Shown one piece after another: positions 1 through 6,946 of a DNA stretch of 10,457 nt. Below the pieces are notes generated by a model. It was not told the DNA's origin. It was given only the letters and a program-made list of their open reading frames with translations, and ran no database searches. Within the stretch, counting starts at the first letter, position 1, and each line of letters starts with the position of its first letter. A program made the position numbers and the translations under genes. Source of the stretch: a bacterium (GTDB lineage Bacteria; Bdellovibrionota_C; UBA2361; OMII01). Location of the stretch: assembly GCA_017853915.1 (NCBI GenBank), contig JAFMIS010000050.1, forward strand, positions 1-10,457, in the 5' to 3' direction.

Positions 1-305
1 TTAATAAAACTAGCCGTGAGGTTAGGATTGACGGTCATTTAGTCGACCTCACAAGCACTGAGTTTGAGCTCTTGCTGTATATGGCCACCCACCCAGGCAG
101 AGCTTTTTCGCGCGAACAGCTCCTTAACGCCGTGTGGGGTTACACCTCCAACGCCTATGAGCATACGGTGAATACGCACATCAATAGACTTCGCGCCAAG
201 ATTGAAAAATCCGCCAGCGCTCCTCAATTCATTCAAACCGTCTGGGGGGTCGGCTATCGGTTTGCGCAACCGGCGTGTAATCACGCTCAAGCAAAGGCAG
301 CATGA
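1..305 (+). CDS. OmpR/PhoB-family response regulator, C-terminal part (5' end outside window)
   Basis: The reading frame is open from the window edge (first full codon at base 3) and ends with TGA at 303-305. About 100 residues are visible. They form a winged-helix DNA-binding domain of the Trans_reg_C (OmpR/PhoB) type: the start of the domain reads LTSTEFELLLYMA, the turn is PGRAFSREQLLNAVWG, the recognition helix is HTVNTHINRLRAKIE, and the wing is FIQTVWGVGYRF. These blocks are diagnostic of the family. The receiver domain with the phosphoacceptor aspartate should lie upstream of the window. The short tail after the wing is Ala/Gln-rich and carries no motif. The gene overlaps the following histidine kinase by ATGA, so the two are translationally coupled, and the kinase is the obvious phosphodonor. 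The target promoters are unknown. Family assignment is secure; the specific regulon cannot be inferred. Confidence 0.95.
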   Translation, partial: NKTSREVRIDGHLVDLTSTEFELLLYMATHPGRAFSREQLLNAVWGYTSNAYEHTVNTHINRLRAKIEKSASAPQFIQTVWGVGYRFAQPACNHAQAKAA

Positions 306-1690
306 CTGTAGTCACGAAGTGTCGGACGGCTCTTACAACGCTCTCCTCCCTCTTGAGGCGGTCGAGTCGTTGCGTCTCTCGCACAAACCTCGTACTCGCG
401 TTCTTGATCGGCGTAGGCGCGATAGCTTTCAGCGCCTGGTCGATGCTCCACATCTCCCAGCACGCCGTTACTCAGGCCGAATCATCGGCTAATTTCAGAG
501 TCGCATTCCGATTCGCCGACCGATTACGAGTGTTTAGCGAGGAGGCGCCAAGTGAAACAGTCGCCGCTAAGCTTCAAGACCTCGCTTCGATGAATCCATC
601 GGTCCGTCTTTACATCGTTGATGAACACGGGATTCTCAAGTACTCCCCGAAGAGTTATGGTCGTGTAATCCTACCATTCGTGGACGTTAAGCCAATCTCG
701 GCAGCGCTAGAGAACACCGATCATCCCAACGTTATCTTGGGAGATGACCCTCATCAGATAACGGAGCCCAAGCCGATCTCGGTGGCTACACTCAGGCTCG
801 GCGGCGGTACGTTCTATCTCTACGTGGTGCTAAGCCCCGCATCACTCCTCTCTCAATCATTCTCTCTTTTTGGCTTTCAGTGGACACTCCTCTCAGCAAG
901 TATCATCACCCTGGCGGTAGCGATCCTCGCGGGCGTGTTACTACGTGGCGTACATCGCTACCACACCTCGGTAAACTCATCGCTCGCGGCTATATCACAC
1001 GACCTCCGCGGACCACTCACCGCTATCCAGGGCTACTTAGAGACGATTATTGAGAAAGATTCACGACTATCCCCACAGGACAAAGAGAAGTACCTCTCAG
1101 TGGCACTTCGAAGCACTCGCTCAGCCACTGGGCTGGTAAACGACCTTCATCAGATCTCTAAAATTGAGGCGCAGGACCAAACGGTTAGCATGGACCCCAT
1201 CTCAGTAGCTGATTTGGTGATGGAGGCACTTCTCGCGGCGCAACCGTCTTTTGACCAAAAGGCGCTGACAGTCGACTGCGAGATCCCTCCCTGCCTCCCT
1301 ATTGGCTACGGTAATGCTCAGCTTCTTGAGCGCCTTTTCAGAAATATCCTTGAGAACGCCATCCGTTACACACCGGCGCGGGGTAGAATTCAGGTCGTAA
1401 TTTCAGCAAGTAAATCAGACATTCGCTGCACGATTACGGACTCCGGGATCGGAATACCGCAATCTGAGCTCGACAAGGTCAAAAGCAGCTTCTTCCGGGG
1501 GGCTCAGGCGACTTCTCATGCAAGCGGCTCTGGCCTGGGGCTCTCAATCGCCGACCAGATCGCCCGGTTACACGGTGGAGAGCTCAAAATCCTAAGCAAG
1601 GAACGGGAGGGGACCGCCGTTGTATTCTCAATTCCCCTCTGCCCCCTTCACCCCCACTCCGATCGCGCTATGGGAGGGCACCGGAGATAG
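302..1690 (+). CDS. Membrane sensor histidine kinase, partner of the upstream OmpR-type regulator
   Basis: A 462-residue two-component sensor kinase. Seen in order: a short basic cytoplasmic N-terminus; a membrane segment at about 28-48; an extracytoplasmic sensor region of about 140 residues (52-190) containing RLYIVDEHGILKYS, a PAS/Cache-like strand pattern; a second membrane segment at about 194-215; the HisKA domain with H-box SHDLRGPLTA and phosphoacceptor His233; N-box RNILENAIRYT (Asn352); G1 box DSGIGIP (Asp380); F-box-like FFRG; and G2 box GSGLGLSI at 409-416. All catalytic boxes are intact. There is no recognisable HAMP domain: His233 lies only about 18 residues after the second membrane segment. 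The start ATG overlaps the regulator stop (ATGA), with AAAGG at 293-297 as ribosome binding site. It should autophosphorylate and pass phosphate to the upstream regulator. The signal is unknown. The C-terminal 15 residues are His/Arg-rich and outside the catalytic fold. Confidence 0.94.
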   Translation: MTVVTKCRTALTTLSSLLRRSSRCVSRTNLVLAFLIGVGAIAFSAWSMLHISQHAVTQAESSANFRVAFRFADRLRVFSEEAPSETVAAKLQDLASMNPSVRLYIVDEHGILKYSPKSYGRVILPFVDVKPISAALENTDHPNVILGDDPHQITEPKPISVATLRLGGGTFYLYVVLSPASLLSQSFSLFGFQWTLLSASIITLAVAILAGVLLRGVHRYHTSVNSSLAAISHDLRGPLTAIQGYLETIIEKDSRLSPQDKEKYLSVALRSTRSATGLVNDLHQISKIEAQDQTVSMDPISVADLVMEALLAAQPSFDQKALTVDCEIPPCLPIGYGNAQLLERLFRNILENAIRYTPARGRIQVVISASKSDIRCTITDSGIGIPQSELDKVKSSFFRGAQATSHASGSGLGLSIADQIARLHGGELKILSKEREGTAVVFSIPLCPLHPHSDRAMGGHRR

Positions 1691-1717
1691 GGGAGCACCC
1701 AACCTATTGCTAAATTT

Positions 1718-1746
1718 TTGCTTAGGTGATTCATTCCGCATATTAT
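1718..1746 (+). promoter_or_regulatory. Candidate sigma70-type promoter for speA
   Basis: TTGCTT at 1718-1723 (3 of 6 matches to the -35 consensus), a 17-base spacer, and TATTAT at 1741-1746 (5 of 6 matches to the -10 consensus). The spacing is ideal but the -35 is weak. If used, transcription would begin near 1753 and give speA a leader of about 300 nt. No other pair in the 363-base gap is clearly better. This is inference from consensus matching only. Confidence 0.3.
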
Positions 1747-1807
1747 CAGTTGTTTACAAGGCGGGCATGCCTGTCCTGTGACGACCCCCTCTGTAGGGAA
1801 AGGGCAT

Positions 1808-1852
1808 CCTCGCGACCAAAGGACGCGGGGACCAGATCTCCTCGGAGATGGT
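1808..1852 (+). other. Two back-to-back RNA hairpins in the speA leader with a competing pairing
   Basis: Hairpin A pairs 1808-1814 with 1824-1830 (7 bp including one G-U, 9-nt loop). Hairpin B pairs 1831-1834 with 1849-1852 and 1837-1840 with 1845-1848 (8 bp with a GA bulge, CTCG loop). A third pairing, GGGGA 1827-1831 with TCTCC 1837-1841, would disrupt both. This mutually exclusive arrangement is what attenuators and riboswitch expression platforms use, but no known riboswitch motif is recognised. About 200 nt separate it from the speA start, which argues against direct control of translation initiation. Confidence 0.3.
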
Positions 1853-2039
1853 GATAACAAACGTGTACTGTTACTGGCGTGAGCTTCTGAAACTAATGAA
1901 CTCTGTACCTGGGTGTCCTCGTCGAATCACGCATGCGCTACTATCTGGGCTCGATACTCGGAGCAACTCCGGCGTCCGGTCGATGGATCGCGTTTGTGTT
2001 GCGAACACCAGCCATCTCAAAACTCACGTCTAACACAAC

Positions 2040-2044
2040 AAGGA
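2040..2044 (+). promoter_or_regulatory. Ribosome binding site that fixes the speA start
   Basis: AAGGA lies 9 bases upstream of ATG 2054. The same frame stays open upstream to an ATG at 1913, but the 47 extra residues that start would add show no similarity to SpeA. The protein beginning at 2054 (MGVWDITKSTEQY) matches the usual SpeA N-terminus, with the conserved WGAGFF block at about residues 18-23. Confidence 0.75.
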
Positions 2045-2053
2045 TCGATAACT

Positions 2054-4015
2054 ATGGGCGTATGGGATATCACGAAGAGCACAGAGCAATATCGTATCGA
2101 CGGTTGGGGCGCTGGTTTCTTCAAGGTTAATGAGCGCGGCAATGTCGAGGTTCTACCTGATGCTAACCGCCCTCCTATCGATCTCCACAATATTGTCGAG
2201 GACCTCGTGCGCCGTGGCGTGAAGCCCCCTCACCTGATCCGATTTGACGGCATCCTGCGTCAGCGGGCTCAGGGGGTCTACAACTCCTTTCACAAGGCGA
2301 TCGCCGAGTGTGATTACAGGGGCAACTACACCTTGACCTATCCAGTAAAGGTAAACCAACAACGACAAGTCGTTGAGAGTATCAAGAGGGCCGCGAACGG
2401 ACACGGCATCGGACTAGAGGTAGGCAGCAAACCTGAGCTCCTAGCCGTTCTTGCTACACACGATCTCCCCAACGGTTTATTGCTCTGCAACGGATATAAA
2501 GACTATCAGTTTATTGAGCTCGCCCTGATGTCGAGCAAACTGGGGCTGCGCCCAATCATCACGGTCGAGCAGTTCTATGAGCTCGACACCATCATTCGAG
2601 CGAGCGAGGCTGTTGGCGTAGTTCCAGAGATCGGCTTACGCATGAACCCCTCCAATCGAGGGGCGGGACGCTGGGCTGGCTCGGCCGGAGAGAACGCTAA
2701 GTTCGGTTTAGCGCTCTATGAAATCGTTGAAGCGATCAAGCAACTCAAGGCTCGCGGCCTGGAGAATTGCGTCAAGTTGTTACACTTCCACATGGGAAGC
2801 CAGATCACCTCGATTAACGCGATCAAGAAGGGCATGCGCGAGGCATCGCGGGTCTATACAGAGCTGTATCGCATGTGCCCGTCAATCGAGTTTCTCGACG
2901 TAGGAGGAGGACTTGGCGTTGACTATGATGGAAGTCGCACAAACTTCGAATCCTCAATGAACTATACGACCGACCAGTACGCGCGGGATGTCGTGTGGGA
3001 GATAACGACGGCATGCGATGAGTCAGGCACTCCACATCCGAATATCATCAGTGAGTCGGGCCGGGCTTTGACTGCCCATCACGCGGTACTCATCACCGAG
3101 GTAATGGATGTCGCTGAAGTTCCTGAGCCACCCGCCACGCTCGAGGCCGCCCCGACAGATGACGACAAACTGCGGGAACTCAACTTGCTCTACCGAGATT
3201 TAAGCCTCAAGAACTGTCACGAAACTTTCAACGACGCGCAAGCGCTCCGAGATGAGTTTCTGCAACGATTCATCCAGGGCAACATAACTCTTGAGGAACG
3301 AGCCTACGCGGAGCGAGCCTTGCGATTCCTCTTCACTCGGATCAATACCCTCAAGAAAGAGTTGAAGCATGTCCCTGAGGATTTCGAGACCTTAGAGGGG
3401 ATGCTTAAGGATACGTATTTTTGCAACTTCTCGGTGTTTCAGTCGATTCTTGATCACTGGGCTATTGAGCAGCTCTTCCCGATCATGCCGATCCATCGGC
3501 TGACCACGGAACCGACTCGACGAGCCGTAATCGCGGATCTCACCTGCGATAGCGATGGAAAAATCGATAAATTTATCGATCTTCACGGCGTTCGACGACA
3601 CCTTGATCTGCATCCCTTTAAACCAGATCAGCCCTATTACATTGGCATATTTTTGGTAGGAGCCTACCAAGAGTGTTTAGGAAACCTACACAATCTTTTC
3701 GGGGACACTAACGCCGTCCACGTTGAAGTAGATGATTCAGGACAGGCGAGAATTACGTCAATCGTTGAGGGCGATACTATCAAGGAAGTTCTCGGATACG
3801 TACAGTACAGTGGTGACGATCTCTTGAACGGCATTCATACCTTGATAGACAGAGCCGTGCATAGCGGAACGATGAGCGCGGAGGAATCTGCCAAGTTCAT
3901 GTCGCGCTACAAAGAGAGTCTAAGTGGTTATACCTACCTGCTGTGGGAGACCTCAAACAACCCGGTCACTTCGGAAGCACCGGCGACCCCCACCAAGGTA
4001 GCGAACGTTGGTTGA
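2054..4015 (+). CDS. speA: Biosynthetic arginine decarboxylase (SpeA)
   Basis: Decarboxylates L-arginine to agmatine with PLP, the first step of the agmatine route to putrescine and spermidine; fold III (alanine racemase-like) decarboxylase. The 653-residue length is normal for the family (about 630-660). Visible landmarks: WGAGFF near the N-terminus; the PLP lysine Lys99 in TYPVKVNQQ; LEVGSKPEL at 121-129; HFHMGSQ (244-250), which stacks on the cofactor; the glycine-rich phosphate loop DVGGGLGVDYDG (282-293); ESGRA (334-338); and Cys498-Asp499 in LTCDSDGKID, the second-subunit substrate-binding motif. The stretch 370-460 is the helical insertion typical of SpeA and absent from ornithine and diaminopimelate decarboxylases. 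The last 18 residues are Pro/Thr/Ala-rich and probably disordered. The upstream frame extension to 1913 is rejected on ribosome-binding-site and homology grounds. speB is not in the window. Confidence 0.97.
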   Translation: MGVWDITKSTEQYRIDGWGAGFFKVNERGNVEVLPDANRPPIDLHNIVEDLVRRGVKPPHLIRFDGILRQRAQGVYNSFHKAIAECDYRGNYTLTYPVKVNQQRQVVESIKRAANGHGIGLEVGSKPELLAVLATHDLPNGLLLCNGYKDYQFIELALMSSKLGLRPIITVEQFYELDTIIRASEAVGVVPEIGLRMNPSNRGAGRWAGSAGENAKFGLALYEIVEAIKQLKARGLENCVKLLHFHMGSQITSINAIKKGMREASRVYTELYRMCPSIEFLDVGGGLGVDYDGSRTNFESSMNYTTDQYARDVVWEITTACDESGTPHPNIISESGRALTAHHAVLITEVMDVAEVPEPPATLEAAPTDDDKLRELNLLYRDLSLKNCHETFNDAQALRDEFLQRFIQGNITLEERAYAERALRFLFTRINTLKKELKHVPEDFETLEGMLKDTYFCNFSVFQSILDHWAIEQLFPIMPIHRLTTEPTRRAVIADLTCDSDGKIDKFIDLHGVRRHLDLHPFKPDQPYYIGIFLVGAYQECLGNLHNLFGDTNAVHVEVDDSGQARITSIVEGDTIKEVLGYVQYSGDDLLNGIHTLIDRAVHSGTMSAEESAKFMSRYKESLSGYTYLLWETSNNPVTSEAPATPTKVANVG

Positions 4016-4075
4016 ACAACGCACCGTTTTGGCAAGCCGAAGGAATTGCGAGCTAACCCGAGGCTCCGCGCTGGC

Positions 4076-4106
4076 TTTACTCGCCCAGAGGTTATACTGC
4101 TATACT
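4076..4106 (+). promoter_or_regulatory. Candidate panB promoter with two TATACT -10 elements
   Basis: TATACT occurs twice, at 4093-4098 and 4101-4106, each 5 of 6 matches to the -10 consensus. TTTACT at 4076-4081 is 19 bases before the second copy; CTGGCT at 4071-4076 is 16 bases before the first. Either could drive panB with a short leader of about 15-25 nt. The 113-base gap shows no convincing terminator for speA. Confidence 0.5.
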
Positions 4107-4128
4107 CCTCACGGCAGAGAGTAGCAGC

Positions 4129-4953
4129 ATGACAGACAAAGAGAGCTCACCAAAAAGAAAAATCACGATCTCTGATCTGCGCTGCCGTCGGGCCTCCCTT
4201 GATCGCATTACCATGCTCACGTGCTATGACGCCGCGTTTGCGGCACTCCTCGATGATTGCGGGGTTGATGTGCTCCTGGTGGGCGACTCCCTCGGGATGG
4301 TACTCCAGGGCCACCAATCAACTATTCCTGTAACGATCGAAGACATGGCATACCACACTCGATGCGTGGCCCGAGGAAACTCAAGCGCTTGGATTATTGG
4401 CGATATGCCATTTGGAAGCTACCAGGAATCTCCCGCTCAAGCTTATAAGAACGCGGCCATCCTTATGGCTGCGGGCGCTCAGATGGTGAAGCTTGAAGGA
4501 GGCGCCTGGCTCGCTCCAACCATTAAATTTCTAACTGAGCGTGGAATACCGGTGTGTGGACACCTCGGACTCACTCCCCAATCGGTGCATTCGCTCGGTG
4601 GATACAAGGTACAGGGACGAGACGAAAGCGCCGCAAATCACCTGCTCGCCGACGCCAAGGCCCTTGAGAGCGCTGGAGCGCAGATGTTAGTACTCGAGCT
4701 GATCCCCTCGCCTCTTGGCCAGCGTGTAACAGATTCCCTCACCATCCCAACGATCGGGATAGGAGCAGGTCCGCATACAACCGGCCAGGTCTTGGTACTT
4801 CATGACATCCTGGATATCACCCCAGGACGACGACCGCGCTTCGCCAAGAATTTCATGCATGGACAGACTAGCATTCGCGGCGCGATAGCTCGTTTTATTT
4901 ATGAGGTCAAAACAGGCGAATACCCGGCACCTGAGCATGGGTTTTCTTCGTAG
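4129..4953 (+). CDS. panB: 3-methyl-2-oxobutanoate hydroxymethyltransferase (PanB)
   Basis: Transfers a hydroxymethyl group from 5,10-methylene-tetrahydrofolate to 2-ketoisovalerate to give ketopantoate, the committed step of pantothenate and CoA synthesis; a cytosolic TIM-barrel enzyme. The 274 residues match the family (about 260-280). Seen: TCYDAAFA (31-38); GDSLGMVLQG with the Mg ligand Asp53; GDMPFGSY with Asp92; VKLEGG with Lys121 and Glu123; CGHLGLTPQSVHSLGGYKVQG with His145; the catalytic Glu190 in VLELIP; IGIGAG (209-214); GQVLVLHD; and the C-terminal PRFAKNFM signature. These line up with E. coli Asp45, Asp84, Lys112, Glu114, His136 and Glu181. The start is supported by GAGAG at 4117-4121. 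Unusually for this gene, panC is not adjacent: the next gene is a protease. It appears monocistronic, bounded by its own promoter and a terminator at 5003-5029. Confidence 0.97.
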   Translation: MTDKESSPKRKITISDLRCRRASLDRITMLTCYDAAFAALLDDCGVDVLLVGDSLGMVLQGHQSTIPVTIEDMAYHTRCVARGNSSAWIIGDMPFGSYQESPAQAYKNAAILMAAGAQMVKLEGGAWLAPTIKFLTERGIPVCGHLGLTPQSVHSLGGYKVQGRDESAANHLLADAKALESAGAQMLVLELIPSPLGQRVTDSLTIPTIGIGAGPHTTGQVLVLHDILDITPGRRPRFAKNFMHGQTSIRGAIARFIYEVKTGEYPAPEHGFSS

Positions 4954-5002
4954 CGAATTTTCCCACAAGACTCCTCACTGCCGCGCAGAAAATGATCGGC
5001 TC

Positions 5003-5029
5003 GGGAAGCGCACTTCCCTCCCCGTTTTT
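5003..5029 (+). terminator. Probable intrinsic terminator of panB
   Basis: A perfect 6-bp stem, GGGAAG 5003-5008 with CTTCCC 5013-5018, closed by a CGCA loop, is followed after TCCCCG by five T residues at 5025-5029. It lies 50 bases after the panB stop. The T-run starts six bases from the stem, which is farther than ideal, so termination strength is uncertain. Confidence 0.45.
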
Positions 5030-5052
5030 GAAAAGCACCGTGGAACTATTAT
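5028..5052 (+). promoter_or_regulatory. Weak candidate promoter for the metalloprotease
   Basis: TATTAT at 5047-5052 is a good -10 (5 of 6), and TTGAAA at 5028-5033 a good -35 (5 of 6), but the spacer is only 13 bases, too short for standard sigma70 use. The -10 may be used with an activator or a different sigma factor. Low confidence. Confidence 0.22.
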
Positions 5053-5130
5053 CGTGCGCTCAGTGGGCTGATTTCATTAGCGCAGCACACCCCCCGCACA
5101 GCTTGGCATGATTCTCGAATGGAAGCGGGC

Positions 5131-6762
5131 ATGGAATATCGTCCACGCTCCAGGAAATTCGCATACTACGCAATTCTTGGACTTTTTTTCGCAAGTCTTT
5201 CTGCCAGCGCTAGTACGCGGATGGCGCTTGCTGAGGAGCGGAATCCTTACAGAGCAGCTGTAGAGATCAAAAATCTGGCCCAGATCCTTGAGCCGACTCT
5301 CTCTACCCTCGCACTATCTCAGGCCTCCACGCCAGAACGAGAGGCTATCTCTCCAGTGCATGTCAAGGCTCGTATTCGCGGCCAGGGAATCGTTGATATC
5401 CGCTTGGCTGTAAAACGAAACATAAACAGCCCAAAAGCATTTCGGATCAATGGGAGGGAGGTCTCTGATACGCTGAACCCAACCCTGCTTCAAGGTTTAA
5501 TTTCAATTGGCGGTAGTATCGGAAAAACCTCCTCGGCTAGGCTGCAGCCAACTGCCCTTTCAGTTATAAACAATAAGCTGAGGCTCTCATTTCTTGGCAG
5601 AGCAAAGGGTAGCAAAGGACGCCAACGACTCTATACTCTCCACACCAAGCTCCGCGCAGGCTCCGCCAGTGAAGTTCACGTATCGAGCCTTCCAGCTACC
5701 GCTCTCAAGAGAGGAGGATGCGACTCCTCGGTGGAGGACATCCACGGAGAGCGTCAGATGGAGCACCATATTACCCATGCGATTGGGCAGGAAGTGTCGG
5801 CCCAGGCCACCGCTCTATCACGCGTTGTGACCTTAAGCACCGACGCTGACCCTGAGTGGTTCGCCCGCTTTGGCACCGAGAGCAACGCCGAGATAGCTCG
5901 AATCATCAATTCAGCGGAGGCTATATTTTTCCGGAATTTCGGCATCACGTTCCACGTCGCAAAACAACACACATATACTGATAGCTCTCCCTATGACGCC
6001 ACGAACGCGAGTTTTCTTTTGAGCCAGTTTGTCGGCAATCCAGAAAACCCAACTAATTTATCTGACACTCCTGAATCCTTCGCTACATCAGTCGACGTAA
6101 AACACCTGTTCTCTGGTAGAGATTTCGACGGCAACACGCTCGGAGTAGCGTATATCGGAGCCGTGTGCGCCTCTCCTCAACTTGCCTATGGGGTAACCCA
6201 ATACTATCTCTACGATACCACTGCCGGCATTTTCACCCATGAGCTGTCCCACAATTTTGGGGCGTACCACGACACCGCCGACAGGTCGTCGATCATGTAC
6301 CCTAGCATTTCGGTTCCGCCCTCACATCGATTCTCCGACGTAAGTAAGAGAGAGATTAAATCTTTCATCTCTAACAATGCGCGCTGTATGTCCCTTGCGA
6401 TCGTTGATCGTTCTGATGCGCCAGCACCCAGCCCCGATCTCAATCAGCCACAGAATCCACTGTCATGGTCTCTTACGATTCGTCGCCAACGGACATCAAA
6501 TACCCGTTCCATAAAGTTTACCGGTAGTCTCATAGCTCCAGATGGAAGTGGTGTGGCGAACGAAGTGATTGAGCTTTACATTAAGGAGCAGCTTGTAGCG
6601 ACCACCAGCTCAGATTCGAATGGAAAGTTTAGCTTCAAAATCTCTTCGAAGAGCCTTAAAAACAAAGGCGTGGAGGTCTATGCGTCGACCGAAGACGGCT
6701 CCGCCACTTCAGCCATAATCAAGGTATCCCCGATTGTGTCGCGCTCACGGACGCGTCGGTAG
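5131..6762 (+). CDS. Secreted reprolysin/adamalysin-like (M12B-type) zinc metalloprotease
   Basis: A 543-residue exported metzincin. Start: ATG 5131 has GGAAG at 5121-5125 as ribosome binding site; an in-frame ATG at 5119 would add four residues and has none. A signal peptide is clear: basic RPRSRK, hydrophobic FAYYAILGLFFASL, and a likely cut after ALA (residue 34). Residues about 35-225 form a putative propeptide holding a single cysteine (Cys197, in RGGCDSS), a possible cysteine switch. The catalytic domain (about 230-425) has the DFDGNTLGVAYIGAVC block seen in ADAM/reprolysin enzymes, the zinc site HELSHNFGAYHD (His370, Glu371, His374, His380), the Met-turn SIMYP (Met389), and Cys346/Cys419 placed to form a disulfide. 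Residues about 446-536 resemble an Ig-like or carboxypeptidase-regulatory-like beta-sandwich (pattern GSGVANEVIELYI ... SDSNGKFSF). The tail is basic (SRSRTRR) with no sorting signal. The substrate is unknown. Family call is strong; the propeptide role is inference. Confidence 0.9.
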   Translation: MEYRPRSRKFAYYAILGLFFASLSASASTRMALAEERNPYRAAVEIKNLAQILEPTLSTLALSQASTPEREAISPVHVKARIRGQGIVDIRLAVKRNINSPKAFRINGREVSDTLNPTLLQGLISIGGSIGKTSSARLQPTALSVINNKLRLSFLGRAKGSKGRQRLYTLHTKLRAGSASEVHVSSLPATALKRGGCDSSVEDIHGERQMEHHITHAIGQEVSAQATALSRVVTLSTDADPEWFARFGTESNAEIARIINSAEAIFFRNFGITFHVAKQHTYTDSSPYDATNASFLLSQFVGNPENPTNLSDTPESFATSVDVKHLFSGRDFDGNTLGVAYIGAVCASPQLAYGVTQYYLYDTTAGIFTHELSHNFGAYHDTADRSSIMYPSISVPPSHRFSDVSKREIKSFISNNARCMSLAIVDRSDAPAPSPDLNQPQNPLSWSLTIRRQRTSNTRSIKFTGSLIAPDGSGVANEVIELYIKEQLVATTSSDSNGKFSFKISSKSLKNKGVEVYASTEDGSATSAIIKVSPIVSRSRTRR

Positions 6763-6766
6763 AGGC

Positions 6767-6816
6767 AGCGCGCCGGACTATCATGGCTCGAGAGTCCCAC
6801 GATATCCGAGCGCGCT
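6767..6816 (+). other. Long 3' hairpin just after the protease stop
   Basis: Pairs: 6767-6773 with 6810-6816 (7 bp, ending in GCGCGC); 6774-6777 with 6805-6808; 6779-6782 with 6801-6804; A6809 and C6778 are single-base bulges. The 18-nt loop can form an inner stem, 6785-6788 with 6793-6797, around CGAG. In all about 19 bp in 50 nt, starting 5 bases after the TAG. No T-run follows (next bases TCTAGTACCCC), so it is not a canonical intrinsic terminator. It could protect the mRNA 3' end, work with Rho, or insulate the hybrid kinase gene downstream. Confidence 0.55.
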
Positions 6817-6933
6817 TCTAGTACCCCAGTAGCCCCTCATTATCCCGTAGGATCAATTAGTTGAGTCTGTAAGCAACCGCCTAAATCGATATCAAGAAAA
6901 ACCACCAATCAGCCGACTCCTAAGGTAGGAAGA

Positions 6934-6943
6934 GCTACGTAGC
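6934..6943 (+). other. Perfect 10-base palindrome between ribosome binding site and start of hybrid kinase
   Basis: GCTACGTAGC is a perfect palindrome. The only purine-rich Shine-Dalgarno-like stretch, AGGAAG at 6927-6932, ends 14 bases before ATG 6947, longer than usual. Folding part of the palindrome (GCT with AGC around ACGT) would shorten the effective spacing; as DNA it could be a small operator half. The preceding in-frame stop at 6926-6928 excludes an earlier start. The rest of the 184-base gap (6763-6946) holds the hairpin at 6767-6816 and no convincing promoter; TTGAGT 6861-6866 with TAAATC 6882-6887 has a 15-base spacer and weak boxes. Confidence 0.3.
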
Positions 6944-6946
6944 AGC

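Larger units (their letters stand above)
1691..2053 (+). other. 363-base non-coding gap between kinase and speA
   Basis: No credible gene is seen. It holds the candidate promoter (1718-1746), the paired hairpins (1808-1852), and a small hairpin close to speA: GTGTT 1996-2000 pairs with AACAC 2004-2008 around a GCG loop. A clear terminator for the two-component operon is not visible; the CCCT/AGGG stem at 1787-1798 is too short and lacks a T-run. A small reading frame of 45 codons (ATG 1896, stop 2031-2033) ends 20 bases before speA and contains two adjacent arginine codons, but it has no convincing ribosome binding site and is not called as a gene. Confidence 0.6.

Noticed and set aside
1787..1798. 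Terminator of the two-component operon
   Set aside because: The stem is only 4 bp (CCCT/AGGG) and no T-run follows.
1896..2033. 45-codon leader peptide ahead of speA
   Set aside because: There is no good ribosome binding site and its arginine codons are not notably clustered beyond one pair; kept only as a point within the leader finding.
1913..2053. N-terminal extension of SpeA to the ATG at 1913
   Set aside because: The extra 47 residues have no family similarity and no ribosome binding site; the 2054 start has AAGGA at 9 bases and the expected SpeA N-terminus.
4047..4085. Terminator of speA formed by GCGAG and CTCGC
   Set aside because: A 5-bp stem closing a loop of more than 25 bases with no T-run is not convincing.
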